This document shows, in pieces, positions 9,228-16,775 of a stretch of DNA of 64,000 nt (the first letter of the stretch is position 1; each line of letters begins with the position of its first letter). A program made the position numbers and the translations under genes. Source of the DNA: Pedobacter frigiditerrae (GTDB taxonomy: Bacteria; Bacteroidota; Bacteroidia; Sphingobacteriales; Sphingobacteriaceae); the NCBI RefSeq assembly GCF_032678705.1, contig NZ_JAVTSS010000001.1, forward strand, positions 2,294,001 to 2,358,000, in the 5' to 3' direction. The notes beneath the pieces were generated by a model that saw only the letters and a list, made by a program, of their open reading frames with translations, did not search any database and was not told where the DNA came from.

Positions 9228-9318
9228 AGTCCCGCTTTTTGCTGCAAGTTTTTTAATTGGTCTTCGACTACGCTCAGACTGACATTAAAAAAGCTTTCCG
9301 CGGCAATCAGGGCTAAGA
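9228..9318. repeat. Composite intergenic repeat with an inserted core
   Basis: The outer arms CAGTCCCGCTTTTTGCTGC and TTTCCGCGGCAATCAGGG are imperfect inverted copies. Between them sits a TCTTCGACTACGCTCAGAC core, a motif that also occurs at about 37890. The same outer element, with a different core (CCTTCGACAAGCTCAGGATG), is at about 62628-62708. No coding content. Confidence 0.6.
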
Positions 9319-9387
9319 ACAAAAAGTTGTGCTACTATGAGGGGTTGCTAATTGCCTAAAGAACTACTTCCTTGTTATTTAAACCCG

Positions 9388-9405
9388 TCCCGATAGCTAT
9401 CGGGA
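9388..9405. repeat. Perfect 18-bp palindrome
   Basis: TCCCGATAGCTATCGGGA is self-complementary over all 18 bases. It lies 250 bp upstream of the tmRNA gene, within repeat DNA. No gene is close enough for a clear operator role. Confidence 0.5.
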
Positions 9406-9569
9406 TAGCGAAAAGCCCGCAGGTGAGGTACGAGCCGAGGACTTGTAGCGAGGGTGGGGCTGGATTTACAAAAGAATTACTGACCTTGATTTTCTAATAA
9501 TTCTTTATTTCTACCTCAAATACTTAGATTTTGACAATTTGTCTTAAAGGAGTTTTGGCATTTATTTTG

Positions 9570-9577
9570 TATATTTG
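9570..9577 (+). promoter_or_regulatory. Likely -7 box of the tmRNA promoter (TATATTTG)
   Basis: TATATTTG is a perfect TAnnTTTG box. Transcription near 9584 would give a precursor with about 70 nt before the mature tmRNA 5' end, to be trimmed by RNase P. A TTTTGG lies upstream at 9553-9558, but at shorter spacing than usual. Confidence 0.4.
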
Positions 9578-9653
9578 TTGTTCGATTGATAGTTTGTTTA
9601 ATGTTTTGTTCGATAACTGAGAATTATAAACTATTAACTTAGAGTTACAAAAA

Positions 9654-10021
9654 GGGGCCGTTTTGGATTTGACAGGGTGGCGCTGAGTATGTTAGCATGC
9701 AGTGCGTTGTACGGAGAGCACTTAAAAGAGAACGTTCACACTATATCTGGCGAAAATACTTACGCCTTAGCTGCCTAGTTTAGAACTTCGTAAGCTTTTG
9801 TCTCGCTAACTGCTGCATTGTTAGGTTAGTAATAGAGGCATCATAATAACAGCGCTAGCTTTGATGAGGGTACGGCATCATCGCGAAACAAAGTATCTAA
9901 GGAGAAAGGCAAGGTCGGTTACCAGCCCGCCCAATCCCGACAATTAATTGGAAAATAAGCATGTAGAAGGCATAATTTATCACACAACTGGACAAGGGTT
10001 CGAACCCCTTCGGCTCCACCA
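9654..10021 (+). ncRNA. ssrA: Transfer-messenger RNA (tmRNA)
   Basis: This RNA rescues stalled ribosomes by acting as tRNA-Ala and then as a short mRNA. The 5' end GGGGCCG pairs with 3' CGGCTCC to form the 7-bp acceptor stem (one G-U), and the encoded CCA ends at 10021. The T arm (GGTTCGAACCCC) and the 5' signature TTTGGATTTGACAGGGT are clear. The tag frame at 9749-9778 reads GENTYALAA then TAG, with GGC as probable resume codon. The tag ends in ALAA, the known degradation signal, and is close to the Bacteroidota consensus GENNYALAA. One-piece gene, normal length, with a strong terminator directly after. tmRNA 3' ends are well-known integration sites; accessory genes follow here, but no repeat of the 3' end was found. 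Confidence 0.97.
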
Positions 10022-10025
10022 CACA

Positions 10026-10066
10026 GTAGCAGAAAAAGCCACCCCAAAAGGTGGCTTTTTCGCTAC
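10026..10066 (+). terminator. tmRNA terminator
   Basis: Hairpin AAAAAGCCACC/GGTGGCTTTTT with loop CCAAAA, extended outward by GTAGC/GCTAC. Begins five bases after the mature 3' end. Confidence 0.9.
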
Positions 10067-10076
10067 GTGGTGGTGG

Positions 10077-10110
10077 CCCGTAGCGACAGCTTTGCGCTGT
10101 CTGCTACGGG
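10077..10110. repeat. REP-like hairpin downstream of ssrA
   Basis: CCCGTAGCGACAGC and GCTGTCTGCTACGGG form a near-perfect stem around a short TTTGC loop. It lacks a T run, so it is more likely a dispersed palindromic repeat than a terminator. Confidence 0.6.
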
Positions 10111-10210
10111 AAGTCATCTGTTTAATTCTTCTAACTGACTTTTATTGGAAGATCATAAGCAGACACAACCTTTGCCTTATTTGGAACGCTTATCTTCAAC
10201 AACATCACTT

Positions 10211-10534
10211 ATGCTTCAACCTCTACCTTTTTGTACGTATGTACTTTTTAGCGAGAAAGATTTGATGCTCTATGTTGGCTTTACATCAAATCTTCACAAC
10301 AGAATATTAAATCATAATTCTGGAGGGACAAAAAGTACTTCATACAGACGACCGCTAAAATTGATATTCTGTGAATTTTATTTATTTGAAAAAGATGCCA
10401 GAAATCGAGAAAGCTATTTTAAAACTACTGCTGGAAAAAAGGCATTAAAATTAATGCTAAGGACTACGTTGCATACTTTAGGTTATGCTGAAAAAGTGAG
10501 TTTTATCTTTGCAGAAGAAAATGAGCAAAATTAA
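10211..10534 (+). CDS. GIY-YIG domain protein (UPF0213/URI type)
   Basis: A small single-domain GIY-YIG family protein, about 107 aa from the ATG at 10211. The two half motifs read TYVLFS and LYVGFT; a conserved Arg follows in NLHNRILNHNSGG, and a Glu in ARNRESYFK matches the metal-binding Glu of the fold. Members cut or bind DNA, but the small stand-alone ones are mostly uncharacterised. The frame is open back to 10145, but the extra 22 residues do not look like part of the domain, so I chose 10211. It lies just after ssrA and has its own terminator. GIY-YIG proteins of this size are also carried by mobile DNA, so it may belong to the accessory stretch. Confidence 0.8.
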   Translation: MLQPLPFCTYVLFSEKDLMLYVGFTSNLHNRILNHNSGGTKSTSYRRPLKLIFCEFYLFEKDARNRESYFKTTAGKKALKLMLRTTLHTLGYAEKVSFIFAEENEQN

Positions 10535-10585
10535 TGTCAAAACACCAAGGATGTTGGATTCCTACTAGAAATGGTTATTTAATTA

Positions 10586-10627
10586 ACACCCAATTTCACA
10601 CCCATAGAAGTGTAGTTGGGTGTCTTT
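10586..10627 (+). terminator. Terminator between the GIY-YIG gene and the convergent operon
   Basis: ACACCCAA/TTGGGTGT stem around an inner CACACCCATAGAAGTGTAG stretch that can also fold, followed by CTTTTAT. The T run faces the plus strand; it separates the GIY-YIG gene from the end of the three-gene operon on the other strand. Confidence 0.65.
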
Positions 10628-10665
10628 TATGCAAAAAACAGAATTGAATAAGCCGACTAAAAAAC

Positions 10666-11400
10666 TTAAAGATTGACTTTAAACCCCCATTCAATAAGTT
10701 TTAAGACTGCATCTTTAGGTATTGCAAATCCGCCGTGTTTCCATTCCCCATTTAAGTTAATTGCTGATTTACTTTTATCATTAAAATGCATTTGTATCTG
10801 TTCTCCGTGAAGAGTGACTTTATTTTCCACGATAGTTGGCACATCTAGTCGTTTAAAGATTTCATGTTCATGTCCCCGTTCTATAGCTTTTGATAATCCA
10901 TTTGCATTCACAGTTAAGCGTGGAATATAAAAACGTTTAAAGTATTTTGTCGATTTATCAATTGATGAATAAAATGAGTCTACATTGTTCGAATGCATAT
11001 TCTGCCAAGTTGTTTCATCAGAAACATATCTAGGTAAATCGATAGGATCAATGCCAAACCAAGCATTATTTTCAGATGCGAATTCTGAACACAACGCTGT
11101 CAAACTCTTCGATTGGTTCTGTGTATTAGACGAATTAATTACCTTTGCCAACATTCTTTGATGATCTCGGGATAACCAAGGACAGACTTTTAATTTGGAG
11201 ATATGATCCATTGAAATAATTTCATAGAGAAATCCCCATTTAAGCTTTAATTCTGTCATACCAGGAGTTGAATAAATCTTATCTCCGTTTTCAGTTGCGC
11301 ATGTTAAAGCAAGAATCAAACTGTCCAGTTGCTCTCTCCGATCAATTGTAAGGTCTTCCCATTTAAAGCTATCTAGATGTGTAAGGAGATTAGCACGCAT
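10666..11400 (-). CDS. Unrecognised protein, third gene of the DUF262/ATPase operon
   Basis: A 244-aa soluble protein with no signal peptide or membrane segment and no family I recognise. Visible features are an aromatic-rich middle (DETTWQNMHSNNVDSFYSSI, about residues 130-155), a RGHEHEIFKRLDVP stretch near 180, and a C-terminal NLNGEWKHGGFAIPK. The frame runs back to a TTG at 11424, but the ATG at 11400 sits one base after the ATPase stop (TAA T ATG), a classic coupled start, so I use it. As the last gene of a compact operon with an ATPase and a DUF262 protein it could be an effector, a sensor or a self-protection factor; nothing in the sequence decides which. A structure prediction would be the most informative next step. 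Confidence 0.7.
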   Translation of the reverse strand: MRANLLTHLDSFKWEDLTIDRREQLDSLILALTCATENGDKIYSTPGMTELKLKWGFLYEIISMDHISKLKVCPWLSRDHQRMLAKVINSSNTQNQSKSLTALCSEFASENNAWFGIDPIDLPRYVSDETTWQNMHSNNVDSFYSSIDKSTKYFKRFYIPRLTVNANGLSKAIERGHEHEIFKRLDVPTIVENKVTLHGEQIQMHFNDKSKSAINLNGEWKHGGFAIPKDAVLKLIEWGFKVNL

Positions 11401-11401
11401 A

Positions 11402-12508
11402 TTAAGTTTTTTTTCGTTTTTCAATAATCATCTCAGCGATGTCAAATTGTTCTTGGTCAAAGAATCCCCTTGGATAATCCGTCAAATCGCCAAGCTTGCT
11501 TATGGAAATTTCTTGAGGATCTGGTTTATTTTCCTCACTCCTTGAAATAAAATTTACTATGACTTCTTCGTTCTGCACTATACCCTTCAAAGTGCTTAAA
11601 CGAATGCCGTTAATTATATGCTCGCTATGAGTTTCTATAATTACCCGTACACCGCAAGCAGAGATTTGCGCTAAAAACACTCCAATTCTCGATTGCCCCA
11701 TAGGATGGAGATGAGCTTCAGGATTTTCTATAATAAACATAGAATTTTCAGCTGCTATCAAACCATTTACAATAATTGGAAGGACATACGATATACCGAA
11801 TCCCACGTTTGTAGGTAAACTATCTGAAAACGTTCCCTCAATTACTCGACTACGCCCAATTAATGTAGCAGCATTAAAATTTGCCCCAGGAATAATGTAT
11901 TCAAGCCACTTCCTCGCCTCTCCAAATAAAAGTCCGTCTTCCAATTGTTCTAAAGTTCTAATCTGTGAAATTTTTACATTTTCGCCACTTAGAATTTGGA
12001 AGGTATTTTCACCTCTATAGCCAACGTGATCAAAAGGCTGTACTTCATATTCATACTTTAATCTAGGACCTATTCGTTCTGCACATAAATAATAAAAATA
12101 GGGATGTAAAATATCTATTCTATGTCCATTTATTACATATTCGTCTGTAGTTAGTTCGTAAACGGTCTGAGTTGCTCGGTCACCAAAATATTTAATATCA
12201 ATAGAGTTGTTGTCGCCTTCCAATTTAAGAGACATTGAGGAATCCGCTATTCTTTTTGTACGTCTGATAATTTCCGAAGTATTCCCTAATTCAAGATTGT
12301 ATCTGCCATTCAATGGCACACGTATTCGTCCGCTTTGAATATTATATCTTTCTTTCTCCTCAATTGTCATCCGCAAAATTAGAAGAGCTTGAATAATTGT
12401 AGATTTTCCAGCAGAATTAACTCCAGCAAAAACAGTTAAGCCTTTAAAGGAAATTGTTTCTCCTTCGAACGCTTTAAAATCCGAGAGTGTTAACTTTAAG
12501 TCAGTCAT
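11402..12508 (-). CDS. AAA/ABC-type ATPase with DUF3696-like C terminus
   Basis: An OLD/RecF-like ATPase of 368 aa. Walker A is GVNSAGKST (Lys35), an ABC-signature-like NVGFGISYVLP lies at about 234-244, Walker B/D-loop is FIIENPEAHLHP (about 258-269), and the switch His is in ETHSEHIINGIR (His294). The C-terminal DLTDYPRGFFDQEQFDIAEMI matches the DUF3696 tail seen in many such ATPases. No TOPRIM nuclease domain follows, so it is ATPase only. Its start overlaps the stop of the DUF262 gene by 8 bp (ATGACTGA) and its stop is one base before the next start, so the three are co-translated. ATPases of this class drive many anti-phage systems in combination with a partner effector, but this exact trio is not one I can name. 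Confidence 0.88.
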   Translation of the reverse strand: MTDLKLTLSDFKAFEGETISFKGLTVFAGVNSAGKSTIIQALLILRMTIEEKERYNIQSGRIRVPLNGRYNLELGNTSEIIRRTKRIADSSMSLKLEGDNNSIDIKYFGDRATQTVYELTTDEYVINGHRIDILHPYFYYLCAERIGPRLKYEYEVQPFDHVGYRGENTFQILSGENVKISQIRTLEQLEDGLLFGEARKWLEYIIPGANFNAATLIGRSRVIEGTFSDSLPTNVGFGISYVLPIIVNGLIAAENSMFIIENPEAHLHPMGQSRIGVFLAQISACGVRVIIETHSEHIINGIRLSTLKGIVQNEEVIVNFISRSEENKPDPQEISISKLGDLTDYPRGFFDQEQFDIAEMIIEKRKKT

Positions 12509-13874
12509 TGGAACTATATAAGTAAATATTTAAGAGTTCAGTAAAAGATCGACTTACATAATCTAACTTATGCCGATCCGTTGTACCTGTAGTTAATGCG
12601 TTAAGTAATTCTGAATTATGAGAAAGTTCGGTCGCTAAAATACTTGCCATCTCTCCATATCCTGTTTGGTAAACTAGGTTCTCATCTGTTTCCGAGAGAA
12701 TGTATGTCCAAGTCATAAACATTGCTTTATTTAAAAATTGACGCCTTGCACCTTGCATTAGTTGGTCTGGCAAAACCTTACGGAATGCAAACTGACCGAA
12801 TAGATGCAAAGACAGCTCTAGACTCTTATAATATCTTGCTTGAATTTCTAAGAGTTTATTCTCAGGGATTTCACTTAATTTTTCAAGAACCTCATCGAGA
12901 AATCCATTGATATCACCAACATATCGATCACGATAAAGTAAAAACCCACAGAATCTCAATGCTAGTTCTTGAGCATCCATTCTAGTATCTTTAACACTAT
13001 AACCAGTCGATCGATCAAAAATCTCGGCACTTGCCATTTGTTTTAACAGAATACGTATTCTTTCTGTTGCAAAACAGTTCCGAATTTCTTGTCTATTAAG
13101 TGGCCTGCCCCCTGTATTTATACGATAAAAAATATCATATTTTACTCTCAAGGGAGAGGATGCCTCAATTATATTTATATTTAATTGCGTACCCTCCACG
13201 CGGCTATCGTACGGCTCCTCAAGTGCTTGATCTGCCTTTATTCTTTTTTCTTCACTTTGAGAAAAATACTTTCCTTCAAGATGTTTAAGGTATTGTAAGT
13301 TTTTGAGTTTAAATTTATTGTTTAAGAATTGGCTAATTACAGTAAGTCTTTGTAGACCATCGACAACTTGAAATCTTCCCTTTTTGTCCTCAGCAAAATA
13401 GAACGCTGGTAAAGGAATCTTTAATAGCATAGATTCAATAAGAAGAGATTTCTGGGCATCGCTCCATACAAAATTTCTCTGAAAGTCGGGATTTAGGTCT
13501 ATTTTTCCCTTACCGATATCAACGTTTACCTGAAACGCAGATAAAAATGCAGTGCGCACTCTAATCTCTTCTGGGTCGTAAGGCTTTAGTATATCAGAAA
13601 GTCTTCCCTCATTTTCTTCTTCTTTTTCGAACCCTAACTGTTGACTTTCTTGGAATTCTCGAAAGGTATTCATCAATCTCTCTAAAATAATTCCTGGTTC
13701 GGTATCTATATCTTCGTGAATTTCTAATGCAGAAATTATCCCATTATCATAATTAAATTTAATGGTGGTAACATCAGATGGATTATCAGACAGATAAGCT
13801 AACCATTCTTGCCCATCTTTGTTTACGACTTGAAAGTCTCTTTCTGTTTCTAATACCGTAGCGTTTATTTTCAT
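12501..13874 (-). CDS. DUF262 (GmrS/ParB-like) protein without an HNH domain
   Basis: First gene of the operon, 457 aa. The DUF262 core lies at about residues 105-290: NPDFQRNFVW (128-137), the NTP-handling motif VVDGLQRLT (Asp172-Arg176) and FYRINTGGRPLNRQEIRN (about 254-272). In GmrSD-type restriction enzymes DUF262 hydrolyses nucleotides and is fused to a DUF1524 HNH nuclease; here no H-N-H motif is seen in the helical C-terminal half, so cutting, if any, must rely on the DUF262 core or a partner. The first 100 residues are a separate acidic segment I do not recognise. A TATATTTG box at 13926-13933 would serve as promoter. Operon partners suggest a conflict or defence role; this is inference. 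Confidence 0.87.
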   Translation of the reverse strand: MKINATVLETERDFQVVNKDGQEWLAYLSDNPSDVTTIKFNYDNGIISALEIHEDIDTEPGIILERLMNTFREFQESQQLGFEKEEENEGRLSDILKPYDPEEIRVRTAFLSAFQVNVDIGKGKIDLNPDFQRNFVWSDAQKSLLIESMLLKIPLPAFYFAEDKKGRFQVVDGLQRLTVISQFLNNKFKLKNLQYLKHLEGKYFSQSEEKRIKADQALEEPYDSRVEGTQLNINIIEASSPLRVKYDIFYRINTGGRPLNRQEIRNCFATERIRILLKQMASAEIFDRSTGYSVKDTRMDAQELALRFCGFLLYRDRYVGDINGFLDEVLEKLSEIPENKLLEIQARYYKSLELSLHLFGQFAFRKVLPDQLMQGARRQFLNKAMFMTWTYILSETDENLVYQTGYGEMASILATELSHNSELLNALTTGTTDRHKLDYVSRSFTELLNIYLYSSND

Positions 13875-13925
13875 TTTTGGACTATTCTTAAGAAAGATAA
13901 TTGAGTTTTTCTATGATTAATTAGT

Positions 13926-13933
13926 CAAATATA
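13926..13933 (-). promoter_or_regulatory. -7 box (TATATTTG) of the DUF262 operon
   Basis: The minus strand reads TATATTTG, a full TAnnTTTG match, 52 bp before the DUF262 start codon. Expected leader about 45 nt. No clear -33 TTTG. It implies that the three genes are driven by the housekeeping sigma factor. Confidence 0.45.
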
Positions 13934-14148
13934 AACGGCTTTAAGTGAATTGCGAATTTTAATCACAATTAAAAGAAATATTGATTAATAAACACCCTTT
14001 ATTAAAAAAGCTATGATATTGGCGAAATAGGACACTAACTGCGTATCACTAGCTGCTTTAAATCTATTAGAATAATTAAATTTTAATTTGTCTCAATTCA
14101 CAATCAATTCATATCATCCTTTAAATAATTGTTTTATGATATTACTAT

Positions 14149-14646
14149 TTAAAAAGTTGATTTTTCCTTATATAACTTATCTTGTTCGTCCTTGTTTAGC
14201 AATTTTTCATTATTTTCAAGTAGTGAATTAGGCCCTAAATTTCCTGATTTTATTTCTTGAAAATATTCTGAAAATGAGAGTTTAGTTTCTCCTGTGTATT
14301 CACAAATTTCACTATATGATTTATAGTCGATCAGCAAAAACCTTTCGCCTCCCTGATAGTGATGTCCTGGCAAATCTGTTAAATTGTGAGCATACAGTTC
14401 GCAACCTTCTCCTAAATAAAATGCAATAAGAAGTGGACTATCTGAAAAATCAGTTTTACATGAAGCTATGAATTGTATTTTTTTAATCTCAAAAAAACCT
14501 GTTTGTGAATTGTCCTCGAAACTCATTTTTTCATCACTTACCAACAACAAGCTTGGATTATGAGCAATGGTTTTATAACTTAAAATTGGGTAATATTTTG
14601 AATCAGATTTTTCTTTACCGTTGTGTTTGTAAATTTCTATTTCCAT
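14149..14646 (-). CDS. Hypothetical 165-aa protein
   Basis: A soluble acidic protein with no recognised domain, signal peptide or membrane helix. It has a beta-rich N-terminal two-thirds (YYPILSYKTIAHNPSLLLVS, FFEIKKIQFIAS, LLIAFYLGEGCELYAH) and a charged Lys/Glu-rich tail from about residue 140. It stands alone, 274 bp upstream of the DUF262 operon on the same strand, with a gap too long to be sure of co-transcription. Size and style resemble the small orphan or immunity proteins of accessory regions, but that is only an impression. Confidence 0.6.
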   Translation of the reverse strand: MEIEIYKHNGKEKSDSKYYPILSYKTIAHNPSLLLVSDEKMSFEDNSQTGFFEIKKIQFIASCKTDFSDSPLLIAFYLGEGCELYAHNLTDLPGHHYQGGERFLLIDYKSYSEICEYTGETKLSFSEYFQEIKSGNLGPNSLLENNEKLLNKDEQDKLYKEKSTF

Positions 14647-14783
14647 AATTATTTAATTAGATTCTAAAGTTCAGCAATTTAGATTTGTATAATGAAAATA
14701 CATTTCAACATTCCTTTGGTTGGCGTCTTTCCTGTCGAAACAATAATTATTCATCAAAGTCGGTGACACTCACCAATAAACTC

Positions 14784-15866
14784 CTACCTCCCCAAAACCT
14801 TCCACATTTCTTCCACCAAGCCATTTTGAGTTTTGTCATCTATCAATTCCCAAAACATGATACCGCCTAACTTTTTCTGTTTCACATAATTTGCTTTTGC
14901 GGCGATAGATTTTTCATTGTCGAACGTGGCAAACAATTGTTTATTGACGTTATATTGGTAAGGTGCCTTTGCCTTTTCATCCCAAAAATATTGGAAGCCA
15001 GAAGTATCACTAAAATATTTGTTGAAGTCTTTAAAACTTACGCCCTGTTTAAAAACGCCCGACTGGTACAGACCATTATTTATTGGCGCTACCTTTTTCC
15101 ATACGCGGCCGTAAAAAGCTGCTCCAGTAATTAGTTTATTTGCTGGAACTTGATGTTTGATTAACCAGCTCACACATTTATCAGTCGACTCTTGGTCTTT
15201 TCTATAACCATATAAAGGTGTATGGTGACCAGTTACGATTGCATAACCACCCACTAAATCATAGGTCATTAAATTGATAAAATCTACCAAGGGATGAACC
15301 TTAGCCCAGTCGACAGATTCTTCTAAATATTTAACAAAGCCACCTGCAGCAAAAGTGAGGAGGTAATTGTTTCCCATTTCCGCTCTTAAAACCTTAACCA
15401 ATTCGGTAAAATTGTCTCGGTCTGCCTTATCGTATTTATGTCCAGGAAAACCTTCAATGGCAGGATATTCCCAATCTAGGTCTAAACCATCTAAATTGTA
15501 TTTTTTAAGCAAGGCAACTGTTGTTTTTGCAAATGTTTTTCGGTGATTGGCATCTGCAAATAAATCGCTGCAAGGCGCACAGCCACTCCAGCCACCCATA
15601 GATACCATGATCTTTAATTGAGGATACTTCTTTTTTAAAGCTACGATTTGCAATACATTTTGCTCTTGCTTGGCATCTCTTAACATCAATGTATCGTTTC
15701 GCAGTTTAACAAAACTATAAATTAGGTGTGTTAACTTATCCAATGGATATTGCTGCAAACGTTCGCTATTACCCGTGTAATAAGCTATGATGTTATATTT
15801 TGGCTTGTGTTGGGCAAAGGCAATTTGGCTTAAGGATAAGGCAAAAAGGAGAAGCAGTTTTTTCAT
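14784..15866 (-). CDS. Secreted glycoside hydrolase family 18 protein (chitinase-like)
   Basis: A single-domain GH18 enzyme with a signal peptide (MKKLLLLFALSLSQIAFAQ). The catalytic DxxDxDxE motif is intact: DGLDLDWEYP with Asp126, Asp129, Asp131 and the acid Glu133. The upstream SMGGWSG strand and the downstream MTYDLVGGY strand (Asp/Tyr that hold the substrate N-acetyl group) are also present. GH18 chitinases cut beta-1,4-GlcNAc polymers by a substrate-assisted mechanism; endo-beta-N-acetylglucosaminidases share the fold, but the YDLVGGY and WEYP motifs favour chitinase. There is no chitin-binding module or secretion-system tail. It is monocistronic. Confidence 0.92.
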   Translation of the reverse strand: MKKLLLLFALSLSQIAFAQHKPKYNIIAYYTGNSERLQQYPLDKLTHLIYSFVKLRNDTLMLRDAKQEQNVLQIVALKKKYPQLKIMVSMGGWSGCAPCSDLFADANHRKTFAKTTVALLKKYNLDGLDLDWEYPAIEGFPGHKYDKADRDNFTELVKVLRAEMGNNYLLTFAAGGFVKYLEESVDWAKVHPLVDFINLMTYDLVGGYAIVTGHHTPLYGYRKDQESTDKCVSWLIKHQVPANKLITGAAFYGRVWKKVAPINNGLYQSGVFKQGVSFKDFNKYFSDTSGFQYFWDEKAKAPYQYNVNKQLFATFDNEKSIAAKANYVKQKKLGGIMFWELIDDKTQNGLVEEMWKVLGR

Positions 15867-16254
15867 TAAGCTAAAGATAATTATTAGCCACAGATTAAAC
15901 AGATTTTATCATCAGAAAATAGCACACCTTAAAACAATTTTTGTGATTGTCATTCACTAATTTTTCCCTTGTAAACACATTTTTCAATTAACCATTGGTT
16001 AATACCTGCGTTGTAAAAAGTTTGTAAAAGCGCATAGGTTAAGACGGACTTTAGACGGGCTTGGTTCGGACTTTGTTCGGACCTATGACAAATGAACCCG
16101 ACCAAACCCCGTTTTAACCCCGAGTTAAATATATCGAAATAGTTAAGCTGTTACCATTCCTTTGCGAAGTGGCATAATTCAGACATTGAACATTCTCCTA
16201 GGAATTTTAGATTTTTCATTATACGTTTGAGTTAGGTTTTAATTCAATGCTATT
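15867..16254. other. Intergenic stretch with a large imperfect dyad
   Basis: No gene is visible between the divergent chitinase and small secreted protein genes. Its notable content is an inverted repeat at 16037-16121 (listed separately). Around 15985-16000 is a short palindrome AATTAACCATTGGTTAAT. The rest is AT-rich and featureless. Confidence 0.6.
16037..16121. repeat. Imperfect 85-bp dyad with TTCGGACTTTG direct repeats
   Basis: The left arm GGTTAAGACGG plus GACGGGCTTGGTTCGG is answered by the right arm CCCGACCAAACCCCG plus CCGTTTTAACC, giving a long imperfect inverted repeat. Within it are related tandem words (GACGGACTTTAGACGG, GGTTCGGACTTTGTTCGG). It does not end in a T run. It could be a structured RNA, a binding array or a dispersed intergenic repeat. 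Confidence 0.5.
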
Positions 16255-16713
16255 ATGATGATGAAAAATTTACTATTTGCACTTTTACTATTTCCTATTT
16301 TCAGCTTTGCTCAGGTAGTACCAGAAAAGGCAAATTTGATTACAGTGATGAATACAGAAACTGCTTATGCAAATTTCACTGACGTAAGGCTTTTATTGAC
16401 AAAAAAAGGGATTGAAATAGCCAATCTTAATAAAGACTCTTTTGATATAAAAACAGGATTAATTGAAGTTAAAGGTTCAGGAGGTAGTTATTATGAATTC
16501 TTTTGCAGGGATAATCAAATTATCATCAGTGGTAAAACCAAAAAGAGCAATGAGAGTAATCAGGGAGAAAATAAATCTACTAAAGATTTTGAAGCTATTA
16601 CCAATACCGGCACAAAGGATTCGCCAACAAAACTTAGTTTCGAAGCGATGAAAGAGGTGGCCAAGCTTTTTGGTGCAAAATTAAAATATGAGGTTTCTAA
16701 ATATTATCAATAA
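16255..16713 (+). CDS. Small secreted protein of unknown function
   Basis: A 152-aa protein (three in-frame ATGs at 16255, 16258 and 16261) with a clear signal peptide (NLLFALLLFPIFSFAQ, cleavage about residue 19). The mature part is short, lysine-rich and without a recognised domain. It holds one beta-like segment (GLIEVKGSGGSYYEFFCRDNQIIISGK) and then a polar linker of KSNESNQGENKSTK type. It is convergent with the STN operon across about 60 bp. Probably periplasmic; function unknown. Confidence 0.6.
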   Translation: MMMKNLLFALLLFPIFSFAQVVPEKANLITVMNTETAYANFTDVRLLLTKKGIEIANLNKDSFDIKTGLIEVKGSGGSYYEFFCRDNQIIISGKTKKSNESNQGENKSTKDFEAITNTGTKDSPTKLSFEAMKEVAKLFGAKLKYEVSKYYQ

Positions 16714-16775
16714 TACTTCGCGTTATTATTCAACACATGGTATAACCTGTTTCTATATGGTTATTCTCTAACATT

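Larger units (their letters stand above)
9073..9653. other. Gene-free stretch of layered intergenic repeats upstream of ssrA
   Basis: No gene is seen. It contains a short repeat at 9084-9115 (CGAACGCAGCGCAGCGAGG type), a terminator hairpin at 9150-9177, and a composite repeat at 9228-9318 in which a CAGTCCCGCT...AATCAGGG element carries TCTTCGACTACGCTCAGAC at its centre. A perfect 18-bp palindrome TCCCGATAGCTATCGGGA lies at 9388-9405, followed by an AAAAGCCCGCAGGTGAGG-type segment to about 9460. Confidence 0.65.

Noticed and set aside
10145..10210. Longer N terminus of the GIY-YIG protein
   Set aside because: The extra 22 residues (EDHKQTQPLPYLERLSSTTS) lie outside the domain and look like untranslated sequence; the ATG at 10211 is preferred, although not proven.
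9948..10265. 105-aa frame starting in the tmRNA gene
   Set aside because: The first part is the tmRNA 3' domain and the rest crosses the terminator and hairpin; it is not a coding region.
14692..14766. 24-codon frame after a plus-strand TAGATTTG box (14680-14687)
   Set aside because: The box is a good TAnnTTTG match and an ATG follows, but the peptide is short, has no family and the region is between minus-strand genes; chance is likely.
10022..14783. Attachment-site duplicate of the tmRNA 3' end
   Set aside because: I looked for a second GGTTCGAACCCC / GGCTCCACCA downstream and saw none, and there is no integrase gene, so an integrative island boundary cannot be claimed.
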